NCBI GenBank assembly: GCA_003116995.1 | Contig: BDSL01000004.1 | Span: forward strand, 1,550,001-1,614,000 | Origin: Yamagishiella unicocca | Taxonomy: Eukaryota > Chlorophyta > Chlorophyceae > Chlamydomonadales > Volvocaceae | Length of the DNA stretch: 64,000 nt | Direction: 5' to 3' | In this document: piece by piece, positions 46,463 through 58,400 of the stretch | How positions within the stretch are numbered: the first letter of the stretch is position 1 | Layout: each line of letters begins with the position of its first letter | Position numbers and translations under genes: made by a program | Notes under the pieces: model-generated | What the model was told of the DNA's origin: nothing | What the model saw: only the letters and a program-made list of their open reading frames with translations | The model's database searches: none

Positions 46463-49400
46463 ATCAAGGGCTACGGCAGCGTCACCTGGGGCCAACGGGT
46501 GAATGGCACTGACCCGTTGCTGGTGGGCGTGTCGCGAGCCGCCAAGGCTCAGGTGGGGCGGGCGGGGCCGCGGGAGGGGACGTGGGAGGAAGGCGGCGTG
46601 GCGGTGGAGCCCAGCAACGCGCGCGTGACGCCGGGCACAGCTGTTGTGTGGCACAAGTAATAGAGGACGGTATGATTCGACATTAGGGGATTGCCTGGCG
46701 GCACATCGATGCGTCCCAGCAGCCGGTGTGCGTTGGCGATGTGGGTCGGGGGCAGGGTGCCGGTGACTGTAGGCGACAAGGATGGAAGAGACCCCGGGAT
46801 GGGCTTGGCTAGCCACCGCGGTGCCGCATCGCATCCCTTGAGGTTGCCTGCTGAAGGCGGTGTGGTGATGTGGGTTGTGTTGGCCGCGCACGTGGGACAC
46901 GCCAACTGTTGCCCATGGGTGGCCCCCGTAATGCTGCCCGGCGCCCACCTACGCGTCCTGTACTGCAACACGTGCGCCGCCCACCACATGCAGGCTGCTG
47001 GGGGCGGCGGCAGTGTGACCACCGCGCAGCGTATCATGCAAGCTAACGGAATTAAAGCGCCGAAGCGGCCGCCCCCGGTGGTGGTGCCGCCGCCGCCGCA
47101 CGCGCCAACCCCGGGGCCGTATGCCGCCGGGCCGCACGCCGCTGCCGCCGCCGCCGCCGCCAAGCAGCGGGCCCCCAAGCTGGCTGACGTCATCGAGGTG
47201 AGGAGGATTGGAAACTCGGCGGGGCGCTTGGCGGTCGGCAGTTGCCCGAAATGAGCCCTGGGGTTGAGGTGGGTCGAGCCGAGGACCATGGCCTCACCCG
47301 CCGTCCTTACTCCTGACCTTTCCCCTCTCTTCCCCCGCCGGCCTGGGTCCCTGCCGAGTAGGAGCCGCAGCCGCCCGGCTGCTGCTGGGCATTCTTCGGC
47401 GGCCGCGCAGCGGCACCCAGTGCCCGGCCCGGCCCGGCCAATGACTCCGGGCACCTTCCCCCTCCGGCCGCGAGGGGCCTCACGGGGTCCGCGTCAGGTG
47501 TGCCCAGGGGAGCGGCGGGTTGGAGGCTTTGCCGGACGCGGGATCGGGTTCGGGAAGCGGAGGGGCCGTCGCGGGCGGGTTGGAGGCGGAAGACGCACAG
47601 CGCTGGTGTGTGGCCTGTCGAGCTACAGCCGTGAGGGCCCACAACGAACGACGCGGTGTGTCGAGGAAAGCGCTTCGTCCATCTGGTTTTAGTTAAGATA
47701 GGAGCCGTGAGGGTAGTGGTGCAGCCAAGTTGTGCTGTCGAGCCGGCCAGGGAAAGGGCCGCAGTCGCAGTGGCTGACCTGGAGCTCAGCCTGTGCCTGT
47801 GGCGGGCCTGAGGCGAGTGAAGGACGCGCCTTCATGCACTGGTGGACGCCCATTCGCGCCTTGTGGCACCGGACACCGCAGCCTCCCTCTCCTTCTTGTT
47901 CGCGCCTGGGCCTTTTGCGTGGCACTCCATCCCTTCGCCGGGAGCATTCGAGCAGCACAGCAACTACCCCCTCGGCCACTGCTGCCGCCGCAGGTCGAGG
48001 TGCACCGAGTGTGGTCACGTCGTCATTCCGGCAGGTGCGGTGTGCGGCGGCAAGGGTCGGGGTTTGCGCGGACACGTCCGTGCTGTTGAAGCTCCTGGGT
48101 GCAAAATGCGTGTTTAGGGGCTGGGTGTTTAGGGGCTGGGTGTTTAGGGGCTGGGAGTGCGCTGTGGTGGCAGCTACGGGGCTGGGTGTTTAGGGCCTGG
48201 AGTGCGCTGTGGTGGCAGCTACGGGGCTGGGTGTTTAGGGGCTGGGAGTGCGCTGTGGTGGCAGCTACGGCCTGCTGCTGCCTTCGGCGCCGCGCGTCGC
48301 GCCATCTGACCTCTCGCGAGCCCCAGGGCCCTCCCCTTCCCCTCCTCCGCCTCCGCCTCCGCCTCCTCCTCCGCCGCCTCCGCCTCCTCCGCCGCCTCCG
48401 CCTCCTCCGCCTCCTCCACCGCCTCCTCCTCCCCGCCTCCTCCTCCGCCTCCTGGAGGCGTCTTTCACCGCATCTGACCCAGCCCCTGCTGCGCCCTCCA
48501 GGCCAACCAGTCCATCAAGCGGGTGCCGCAGTCCGCCCGCTCGCGCGGCGCCTCTGCGCGCTCCGCCCGCGGCAACTCAGCCTCCCGGAGCGAAGCCACT
48601 GCTATCAGCAACTGGGATGACGCATCTGACGGGGAATTCGAGGAGCTGGAGGTAAGGCGTTGGGTGCATTGGATCAAAATGTAGCTAAACATAATTTGTG
48701 CCGTCCTTTGACGGATGCGTTTTGGAGGGAAGCGTGAGATGTGCTGCTCAGGGGAGAGACATTGTACGGGGAGGAAAGGGTAGAAAGGGAGGCGGCTCGG
48801 CCCAGCCTGGGCCGGCCGGCGTTACCACGTGCATCTCGCTGCGCCCGCCGCACCATGCCTGTCCTCGCTGGCTATGTTTAGAGCCGGTATGCCGTCCCAC
48901 CCGACCCCACCCCCACACCTGCCCCGCCCCAAACCACACTTACCCCGCGCAGGACTTCATCGATGAGGACACCACTAGCTTGCACGCCGACAACAGCAGC
49001 GTGGTGGGTACTGGGTACTGGGTACTGGGTACTGGGTACTGGGTACTGGGTACTGGGTACTGGGTACTGGGTACTGGGTACTGGGTACTGGGTACTGGGT
49101 ACTGGGTACTGGGTACTGGGTACTGGGTACTGGGTACTGGGTACTGGGTACTGGGTACTGGGTACTGGGTACTGGGTACTGGGTACTGGGTACTGGGTAC
49201 TGGGTACTGGGTACTGGGCTCGCTCTTCGCTCGCGAGCTTTTGCGCTGCGCTACCGCGCACTTGCGCACATGCTTGCGCACATGCTTGCGCACATGCTTG
49301 CGCACATGCTTGCGCACATGCTTGCGCACATGCTTGCGCGCTACGCGCAACCCTGCTGCGCGCGCGCTGAAAGCGCGCACAATTGCTTGCTGGCAAGCGC

Positions 49401-52400
49401 GCGACTGGGTACTGGGTACTGGGTAGTGGGTAGCTCCGCCCGCCGCGGCAATACTAAAAAGCCTACCCTAGCCTGGTTGCTGCTTTCCCGCCTTTTCCGC
49501 TGTTTGCCCTGTCCAGCGAACCTGCCCTGCTCTTCCTCTTAACTATCACTCCTCTGCCTCTCCCCAACCCGCGCACTTCAACGCCTTGGTTTGTCGGCCG
49601 TGGATTCGCGGGTTATCTTTTACACGCACCGCGCACCTGATTCCCTGCCGCCGCAGAGCGTGCGTGAAGACGCATCCCCGGTCTCCACCGGCGCCGGCGG
49701 CTCCCGGACTCCCTCCCGAGCCATGTCAAACGCCATCATCGCCTACGCCGCCAGCAACAAGGCGATACCGGTAGGTCTCGGGGGGCTAGGCGGGGATCAC
49801 TGCAGCCGGCTCTGCCCGCCCTCGCTTCGCTGCCGTTTACTGCACGTGCCGCCATGCCCGCATTTCCGTCCCCAACCGTCCTAACCGCCAACCGCTTGGC
49901 TTACGGGCCCCCAAACCCCTGGGCACGCGTTGCAACGCAACGCGACGCAAACCCACCTACCCACCCGCGTCCACGGGTCTTCCTCGGAACCCACCCTCAG
50001 AAATCCATCCTCAAGAGCGCCAAGCGCGACAGCATAGTCGGAGCCCACGCCGCCGACGCCATGCAGGCGGTAAGGGCAGGGAGCGCGGTGGGAGGGATTG
50101 TAAGGAAGCCTTTTCATTGGCGCTTAAGAGATACGTGAAGCTGACCATGGAAAGGTTTGGGAAACTCGTTTGGGGAGGAGGAAGAGGAGGCGGGGAGGAG
50201 GAGAAGGTGGGGAGGAGGAGGGCTGCGCGGTAGTGGGGGTCTTGGAAGGCGGTGTTATGTTTCTCCGGTTTCGGACGAGATGTTTTTGTTCTCCCTCGCG
50301 CCCCAACCTCCCGTCCCGCATAACCCCACCTCAGGTCGAGCTCGTCGGCCGCAGCCGCGTCGTACTCACCGACGGCGACGACGAGCCCCACAGCCCCCAG
50401 TACAACCCAATGTACGGCGGGTCCACCGTACCGGCGATGCCCACGTACGGCCCCAGCGCGCCGCCCGGGTTCGCGTCCACATCCATAGGGCCCTCGGGCT
50501 TCAGGGTCGGTCCGCAGTCGCCGCAGCTGCCGGTGGTGGCAGGGTCGGTCGATGGCAGCAGTGCAGCCTGCGGCGCCGGCGACTGGCAGCACATGGCCGG
50601 GGGCGCGCAGAACGGCGGCGGCGGTGGCGGCGGCGCCGCAGGCGCCGGGTTGCGGACAGGTCCTCCGAGCCTCAAGCTGACGGCCGAGGAGTTGCTGGTG
50701 GGGAGGAGCGGCGGCGGCGAGGGAGGGGGTGGTGGTGGTGGTCTGGCGAGATGCGTCCGTCTGAAGCGGGGCCGGAATAGCGAGGAAACCCGCGGACGCG
50801 GGGACCTGGGAAGCGGGGCAGGTGGGGGAAGGTATCATGAGAACTGCCCCTGGACGCCTGCGGACGTAGCGGCTCTAGCTGTATGGTGCCTGGGCTTCTC
50901 CTATCCTCACCCATGTTTTCCGTACACGCGTTTCCTTGCCATCCTCACCCACTGTGCCCATGCCTCCGCCTATCGCGCCACTATGACGACCACAGGGTTT
51001 GTTGATGGCCCAGGGCAAGCTCACTGAGTATGACGTACAAGAACTGGGGGTGAGGCCTGTAGGGTGGGGGTGTGTGGGGCGATTGCGGCGGGTTTGCGGT
51101 GAAAGGGGCTGAGGCACGGATTGGGGGAGAGGTGGAGACATGTCACACACGTGCACATGATGGCAGCCGACAGCCGGCACCGTGGCCGATGAATCGAGGC
51201 GGGTGCCGATTGGGGCGCATGGGTGGATGCAGAGTTGCAAGGCGGGGGAGGTTTTGCCGATTCTATCGTCTCACCACAACCCCAAACGACGCGGTTCTTC
51301 ACCTGCTGGCCCCTAAAACCACACCCCCCCCTGGCCGCCGTGTCCGCAGCTGTCTCCCGGTCCGGATCTGAAAGGGTGTCCAGGTAAGTTGGGGGCGTTT
51401 TGCAGCGGTGCTTGCCAGAGCCAACGCCTCGTGGTTGCGTGCCGCATGACCCGGGGCGCACGAGGGTCAACGGTGCACCTTCATTGTCGTACTGCTATGG
51501 CGAAGGCGGAAAGCGAAGGCGCTCGTTCTTCTCTCCCTCCCCTGCTGACCCAGCTCCCGACCCCGTGGCCCCGGCCCCGCACCGCACCCCCTCGCGACCG
51601 GCAGGACACCCCGGGGGCAGCCCCGTGGCACACTCCCCGTCCAAGTTCGTGCCCGGAAGCGGCGGCAGCGGGAGCCCCACGGCAAACAGCCAGGGCTCCG
51701 GAACCAGCCAGACCAAGCCCTCCGCGGTGGAGGCAGTCCCGGGCTGGCCACCTTCCATCCCGCCCTCCCTGGCGCAGCTACGTGGTAGTGAAAACAACAC
51801 GTCTCTGCAGCGGGTCCGGTTCGGGTCGCAGCAGGTGGGCGCTGCGGTAGTCGGGCGGGTAGGGGGGCATTGCGGGTAGGGGGGCATTGCGGGTAGGGGG
51901 GCATTGCGGGTAGGGGGCATTGCGGGTAGGGGGGCATTGCGGGTAGGGGGGCATTGCGGGTAGGGGGCATTGCGGGTAGGGGGGCATTGCGGGTAGGGGG
52001 GCATTGCGGGTAGGGGGGCATTGCGGGTAGGGGGGCATTGCGGGTAGGGGGGCATTGCGGGTAGGGGGGCATTGCGGGTAGGGGGGGGTAGGGGGCGTTG
52101 CGGGTAGGGGGGCATTGCGGGTAGGGGGGCATTGCGGGTAGGGGGGCATTGCGGGTAGGGGGGCGTTGCGGGCAGGGGGGCATTGCGGCTCAGAAGGTCT
52201 GGCAAGCGGGTGCGGAGGTGCAGGGCCGCACGGTTAGCGGGTAGTGGTTGAAGATGAGGGTTGGGGGTTGCTGCTTGGTGGTTGGAGCGATGCGGGGGCG
52301 CGGGTGCTGCGGGCGTTTCCAAGGTGGGTTACACCATCCGCACCGCACCCTAGCGCACCGAGCTGCGGCGGCTCCCGTCAACCACCCCTTGGCGCCGTCC

Positions 52401-55357
52401 TTCTGAAGCCATCACGGACTCCTCCTCCACTGCAGGTTGCGGGCACCAGCGGCGGCGGCGGCTCCCGTGAGCTGGCGCCGGCGCTGGTGTCGAGCGGCAG
52501 CCACCGAGTGCGCTTCGGAGGAGACGACCCGGCGGCTGAGGTACGCGGGCGGCGGGGTGTTTGATACGAACCCGTAGGTCGGCACTCAAAAATTATGAAA
52601 GTGGGGCGGGTCCCAGCGCGAGAGATTGGCCCCCTAACACGACATCCCCCACCACGGACCTAAGTGTCAAGATTTGAGACAATCTGGATTCTCGAATATT
52701 CTGGCTTGAGGAAACCCTGGATATGAGATAATAACTGGATTTGAACAAATCTCTCTACACTTTGAGGAAATCTGGTTGAAAACAACCTGGCTATGGACAG
52801 TTTTGGTTGCTGTTTTCGGGCATGTCACCACCGGCGGGGTGAAAGAGGCGCACGCGCTCCCAAGTTTTCTACTTCACTTGCGCCCCGCGCCGCTGACCCT
52901 TGGGTCACTGTTTTGGCGGGAACGCAAGCTCGTCCACTCACCCATCGCTGCCTCCTCGCGGCGCAGGTTGTAAGGACCGGGGCACCGGTGGCGGAAGAGA
53001 GTGAGAGCGGCAAGCAGCACCTCCACTCGGACCTTCACAACCACCACCAAGTACAGCACACGCCACAGCCGCCGCCGGGGCCGAACCCATATAGGCAGCC
53101 CTCAGCGGTGTTGGAAGGCTCCCTGGACCTGGAGGGGGTCCTAACCAACACGGACGTGCTGCGCCTTGACAACGACCAACCGCCTGAGCCGCGGTGCGGG
53201 TGGGGTGGGGTGTGGGTGGGTTCGGGAGAGGGCTCACGGCGGTTGCGGGTAAAGCGGGGAAAGTGGGCAGGACGCCGAAGCAACATGTAAATACGCGTGC
53301 CGGGCTGGGGGGAGGCGGCAGCAGTGGTGGGCGGGAGGCAGCAGCAGCAGTGTTTATTCTCCTATAGAGAATCCGCGAATCCACGGCCGACAAACCGTGG
53401 AAAAAGGTGGGGGTGAAGCGGGTTTCGTAGCAGGGGCATACGGGTCGCGCAATCAGCCTCCTGTCGAGCAGCCCGAGCAGGGATCGGAAGGCCGCCATGG
53501 CTGCCGGCCCAACCACTACGCCCATCACTCCACCGGACTCACGTCATCTGGGCCCTGCTCCCCCCCTTGACACTTTACCGGCGGTCCTTTTCTGTAACCC
53601 CTCCGACACTTCCCATGTCGAGGAGCCGGTTCTCTTCTGTAACCCCGGGCGCCGCATTGCACCCCGGGTCGCAGGGTCGTGCCCATACGCGGATTGACGA
53701 CCAGGGAGGCGGCGGCGGCGGTGTCAGCAGCAGCAGCCGGCGTCGCCGTGCAGCGAGCGAACGCTGAGGCCCTTCGGCTGGGACCCGCGCCTCAGGTCCC
53801 CCCCCAGTCGGCAGCCGCCGCCGCCGCCGCCGGTCAGCACCGGCCGGCTTATCTTCGGTCGTCAGACAGCGGCGTGCTGACGGCGGCGGGGCCGCTGGTG
53901 TACGGCGCCGCCAGCAGCATCAACAACGCCGCCGCCGCCGCCGGCACCGCAGACGTCGCCGCCAGGTCACACTTGGCGACCACGCTGCTCCCCGCACGTC
54001 ACACGTGCTGCGGTCACCCGGGGTCAGTGACGGCCGGTGGTGGAGGGGCCGCTGTGGTGAGGGGGGCGCAGCCGTTGCGAATCTCAACCACCGGGCCGGT
54101 GGTTATCAGCTCCGTCCCCGCGCCGTTGATGCTGGCGGACCTGTCCTCGCGGCCTGGAAGCGCGGGGAGCAACAACAGCATCCCGTCGTACAACCACTGG
54201 GCGCCGTGTGCGGTCACGGCGGCGGCGTCGGCGGGGGCGAACGTCACCGCCTCCGCCACCGCGGCGGTTGGCGCCGGCCGTGCGTCAAACGCCAGCCTCG
54301 GCGAGCTCAGCTTTCTTGGCGGCGGCGGCGTCAGGTCCGCGGAAGGGGCGGCTAAGGGGACGTTTGGGCGGAGCGGGCCGAGCGCGGCGGCGGCGGCGAC
54401 GGCGGCGGCGGCGGCGACGGCTGCAGGGAGTTGCATGGGTGCGGTGGACCGACTCGCGCTTCGCAAGCTGCAGGTGAGTGGGTGTGGTTACACGACATAG
54501 TGTAGTGTGTGTAGTGTGTGTAGTGTGCAGTGTGCACCCAGGACCCAAAGCCCAAAACCCGCCTCCGCACTCGTTATGTTCCGGCTGCTCCGCCGACGCA
54601 GTCTCACATGAATAAGAGCGGTGCCGCACGCAACGGCAGCGCCAGCTCGGACGCGTCGGGGGCTCGCTCGCGGCCGCAGCGCGTCACCTCCAAGAGCAAC
54701 TGGATCCACGATGGCGACGGCAGCTCGGGGAGCGCGGACCGCGATGGTGGGTGGAGAGGAAACCTCCGTGAACCGAAATCGAAGGAAACGGAATACCGGT
54801 ACTACGGTCGCTGGAGGAAACGTCTTTAGCCTACGTTGGTGTGGTATGGGGTGGGGACGGGACGAGGGTGCACTATTTGGCTTGGCTGTCAGGTACGGGA
54901 AGCCGTACTCGCACTGCGCCCACAAACCGCCAACTGGTGAACACACTACCCTCGATCTCGTAGCACCCTTCCACGCCCACGTTCCAACGCGTCCAGCCCC
55001 CCCTCCCCTCCCTCTCCCGCCCCCCTCACTCCCACAGGCGCCGAAGGCCGCCCCGGGGGGGGCCAGCAGCTGCTGTCTCGCACCTCCGTGGGCCGCTCCG
55101 TTCGCTTCACTGCGCCCGTGGTCTTCGAGCTGCACCACGAGATGGACGACGAGGAGGAGGAGCGGGGCGCGGTGGCGGCGGCGGCCGCGGCGGCGGAGCG
55201 CAGCAGGGCACACCGCGGCCACAATGCCAGCGGCAGCGGCAGCGGCAACGACGTCAGCGGCGAAGACCTGTGCGGTGACAGCTTCTTCAGCATCGTGGGC
55301 AGCGGCGGCGGTGGTGGGGATGGCAAGGACAGCAGCAAGGGCGGGGCATGGATCTAG
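46463..55357 (+). CDS. Long disordered protein with SILK and RVxF-like motifs; candidate protein phosphatase 1 regulator (5' end uncertain)
   Basis: From 48502 on, thirteen exons keep phase: 48502-48651, 48953-49000, 49657-49770, 50001-50069, 50335-50697, 50996-51049, 51350-51383, 51554-51834, 52436-52540, 52967-53193, 53675-54473, 54602-54746 and 55038-55357. These give 902 residues. An exon ending at 47197 joins them in phase; it carries a Cys/His patch (HANCCPW ... YCNTCAAHH). A possible earlier exon, 46463-46658, joins through a non-standard acceptor near 46841; a start at ATG 46709 is the alternative. Further 5' exons near 45.7-46.1 kb are possible. The chain is rich in Gly, Ser, Ala and acidic stretches with no known globular domain. 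It contains KSILKSAK (50001), RVRF (51811), RVRF (52505) and SVRF (near 55097). SILK upstream of RVxF is the docking order used by several PP1 regulators. Function beyond that is unknown. Introns hold several large arrays. Confidence 0.55.
48113..48270 (+). repeat. Nested minisatellite TGTTTAGGGGCTGGG
   Basis: Short units of TGTTTAGGGGCTGGG are followed by longer units (about 46 bp) that add AGTGCGCTGTGGTGGCAGC and TACGGGGC. The array lies in the intron before the exon at 48502. Confidence 0.8.
48343..48453 (+). repeat. Imperfect CCTCCGCCT-type trinucleotide tract
   Basis: A purine-poor run of CTCCGCCTCC-type repeats forms a long polypyrimidine tract in the same intron, ending about 50 bases before the acceptor at 48501. 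Confidence 0.85.
49006..49215 (+). repeat. (GGGTACT)30 heptamer array
   Basis: Thirty uninterrupted perfect copies of GGGTACT (210 bases) begin five bases into the intron after the exon ending at 49000. A short extra run occurs near 49405-49430. A 7-bp unit with no stop codon keeps several frames open on both strands, so the long ORFs here are artefacts. Confidence 0.98.
49259..49338 (+). repeat. 12-bp repeat CTTGCGCACATG, about seven copies
   Basis: About seven near-perfect units of CTTGCGCACATG follow the heptamer array in the same intron, flanked by alternating purine-pyrimidine GCGCGC blocks. Confidence 0.9.
49588..49612 (-). repeat. Dispersed 25-27-bp repeat R3, copy 1
   Basis: The reverse complement of the block CCGCGAATCCACGGCCGA plus CAAACC; identical blocks are at 53370-53396 and 57578-57604 on the plus strand. 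Confidence 0.85.
49970..49993 (+). repeat. CCACGGGTCTTCCTCG element at an intron 3' end
   Basis: The same block occurs at the end of R2 (32294-32415, minus family), and close variants are at 16823-16838 and 62714-62745. Here it ends seven bases before the splice acceptor at 50000. Confidence 0.6.
51851..52190 (+). repeat. G-rich 17-bp minisatellite, about 20 copies
   Basis: Units of GCATTGCGGGTAGGGGG, some one base shorter, fill most of the intron between the exons ending at 51834 and starting at 52436. Each unit has two G-runs, so the RNA or DNA could fold into G-quadruplexes. Confidence 0.95.
53370..53396 (+). repeat. Dispersed 27-bp repeat R3, copy 2
   Basis: Identical to 57578-57604 over 27 bases; it lies in the intron between the exons ending at 53193 and starting at 53675. 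Confidence 0.9.
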
Positions 55358-55404
55358 GCGGCCTGGCATCAAGGGCGGGGCATGGATTTAGGCGGCCTGG
55401 CAGC
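55337..55404 (+). repeat. 34-bp direct duplication across the stop codon
   Basis: The segment AAGGGCGGGGCATGGATCTA plus GGCGGCCTGGCATC is repeated immediately at 55371 with a few changes. The first copy contains the last codons and stop of the preceding gene; the second copy also carries a TAG at the matching place. Confidence 0.9.
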
Positions 55405-58400
55405 AAGGCACGGCGGGGCGCAGGCAGCGGGGATCATGTTGGGTCCCGGCGGGGTGAGGCGGGGTTTCGAGGAAGACCCGTGGATGCCAGAAAAAACCGT
55501 TTAGAACAGACGTGAGGTGGGGTGAGTGGGCGGGGCAGGACGTGGAGTGCACAACGCAGTTCGAGCGAGTTAGCGAGGCGGCGGTTGGCGGAATGCATGA
55601 ACATGCAAAGCCCAGGTGAATCCATTAATTCATTTTAAGGGCAGGTAACTGGCGAGGGTGGCTGGAGCGCAGCGCTGTGACCCGTACGTTGTATTATCTG
55701 CGGTTGGTGGGGGGAAGGGGAAGATCAGAGCGTGCTGTGGCGTGCAGAGGCCAGTAAACGCGGGCGCCGGGCAGCAGGCAGGTGAGCGCACGGCCCCAGG
55801 TAACACTCCATTCGACGTGGCAACCGAAACACGTACCGGGTGACCGCATTTGCCCCATTTGCGGAGACCGTTCTTCACGAAGACCTTGTCCCATATGGGA
55901 GGAAAGCGAAGTAAAATTGCACTGGAGTGCACAAAGCAAGGCTGGTCCAGGGCTCTTGGCTAGGCACGGCACGGGGTCGTCCTGGGCCCTGACCCGGGGG
56001 GTCCGGCGGCTCGGTGCGGCTGCAGAGTGCGTTCCTGCAGCCGAGGGACGGAGGCCGACTGGACGGAGTGGCGCGGTGGGGCGCCCGGTTGGCGAAAGGT
56101 GCGGGTGTCGGTGCGTCGGTCGGTGCCCCGAGCTGCCGCAGCGCGGCTCGCACCGCCCGGACGCGGAGGTACGACAACAACCGCCGGACGCGGAGGTACG
56201 ACAATAACCGCCGGACGTTAACCGCGGAGGTACGACGACAGGCGCCGCGTGCTGCATCGGGCGGCACGCACAGCGGCAGCGGCGACTGGGTCGTCGTGCC
56301 CCCCCCCCGCCGTCTTGTGGCTGTGGGTAGGGCGCCATCGCTGGTGGTAACGTACCTAGTGCGCTCGGACGCCGGTGCGTGTGTCTTCATGAAGGCAGGC
56401 CGTATGGCGGCGCGCGCTATGAAGGCAGGCCGTATGGCGGCGCGCGGTATGGACTATGGAGGCAGGCCTTACGAGAGGTGTATCTGGCTGCGGGGCCCGC
56501 GGGTTAGGGTGGCGCCGGGGCCCGGGATGTGCAGCGACCCCGTGTCAACACCGGTACGTGTCGCAGCACTGCCGACGGCAGTGGGCCTGGTAGGTCGGCG
56601 CGGCGCGGCTGCCGCTGAGAAGTGGCTGCTGCATCGGCTTGGGGGTACATAAGAACGGCTTCCCATGGGGGCGGCTACAGTCCCACCCACAAGCGCACTG
56701 CTGCGTGTGTTGGAAAGTGTACCTTGGGCCGGGGGCCGATGGCCCACTGTGATTGCAGGGGCTGCTGTGCATGCGCGCGCGCGTTGCGCGCAGGACCGCA
56801 GCGACCCTTCGCGGCGGGGTGAGGTGCGGGGCGAGGGAGGGCAGACGAGCGTGGTTGGCTGCGTGCACGGACGTTGCGCAGGTCTTTTGTTCCTCTGCCG
56901 TGGGAACCTGGGAAGGGGTCGCCGCACTAAACCATCTTCTCGTATGTCGCTGTGAATGTGTCGTGGCTGGCAGCTCCGCAGCAACCCGAAAGAGACAGCA
57001 TTGTTGTGTGTGTGTGTGTGTGTTCCAAAACATGCCGTGTGTTGTGCTGCGACTAGTGAGGGTAACCGACACGTGGTTGGTCCTGGCCGCTGCGCGACTT
57101 GCCCAGGGCTCCGGCCTGGCACCTTGTGAGGGAGTGACAACACGCGCATCTGTTTGACATGTCAGGGTGCACATGATGTCATGTGCGGAGGTGTGCGGAC
57201 GTTTTCTTGTAGCGCGCGCCTGCGTATCCGCCACATGTCGCCCTGCTCGCACCGGCTATTGGGAGCAGAATTTATAGCGTATGCTGGCCGGCAATGTGGC
57301 CGCCGGCATTCGCCGTCTCAGTTTTTGTGACAAGCATGAAAGGAGTTTTGGGGGATGGACGGTGATGACGTTAACGTTTACGAAGGGTATCGCCGCCGCC
57401 CTTGAATAGTCCCCAGGAGGCGAGGCACTCAGTGCAATATCCTTGGCGGGCAATGGTAGCGGTAATGATACCAGTAATGATAACGGTAATGATACCGTAA
57501 TGGCGGCGCTAATGGTCGCGCCAAATGCGCAGAAATACGTTCCAGGATTACCTAGTTCAGGGGGGTTTGAGAAGAAAAATCCGCGAATCCACGGCCGACA
57601 AACCGAGGGCGGTGAAGGTGATGGTCCAGTTCAGGGGGGGAAGGTTGGATGATGCGAGGACAAAGCTGTGCGCAGCCCACCCAACTCCAGACAAGCGAGG
57701 AAGTGCACGCTGCAGCTCGCTGGGCTGGGGTGAGACCCACGGTTACGGAGTCGTGACGTGCTGTAAGCACGTGTGGGGGTCTTTTCTGCTCTGGACCGGC
57801 TGGCGTAAAGTATGGTACGCACGGTGCCGGTGTTACCGTAACCTGCATTGTATGTTCCCGGGCTGCTGGTTGGTGGCGTGCACTTACACGTGTGGGTGTG
57901 TCCCCGGACTGCCCGCGTTCAGCATCAAGATGCATTGGATCCCGTGCGCGCTATACAGAGCTTTCACCGGAGCTGTCAGGCGACCAGGGGCGCTGACAAA
58001 CGTCGTCTGTGGCCGCCGCATGGCGCCCTGGGGGCCGCTGTGGTGCAGCCGTCTCCCCTGGTTGCAGCAATGCACGCCAGAGAAGCAGGCCGCGGAACGA
58101 ATCCAGTTGCGTGTGTTGCTGTTGTGCTTTCCTGGCTGGTGATGGCCGGTCGACCCCAGGCCTGATCCGTACGATGCCCGAAACGCTCACTCTACAACTG
58201 TCCAGCCTGTAGACGCAGTGGTACACATGTTTAGCGCCGTAAGTCACTACCGATCCCGGGTGCTGACCCGGGCACACCTTTCACCAGGCTGGAGCGCGGC
58301 CCACAGCTACAGCGTTGTTTGTGGCGCGCCGTTAAAGATGACAGGCACCGAAGTCCGCTACGTAGTGTCCATCTGTCTTACTGCGGCGTATCTAACCACG

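Noticed and set aside
46549..47454. Minus-strand frame of about 300 codons
   Set aside because: The plus strand has better third-position bias over 46862-47197 and in-phase exon joins; the minus frame has no domain.
49006..49338. CRISPR array or telomere repeat
   Set aside because: There are no unique spacers, and GGGTACT is not the algal telomere repeat (TTTTAGGG); this is an intronic microsatellite/minisatellite.
48878..49426. Repetitive frames (GYWVLGT and QYPVPST) on both strands
   Set aside because: They are pure translation of the GGGTACT heptamer array inside an intron.
51467..52322. Minus-strand frames of repeated PPYPQ and RNAPLPAM
   Set aside because: They are translation of the G-rich 17-bp minisatellite on the opposite strand.
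56014..57252. Frames over 200 codons on both strands
   Set aside because: No domain, no consistent third-position bias, and tandem duplications explain the open length.
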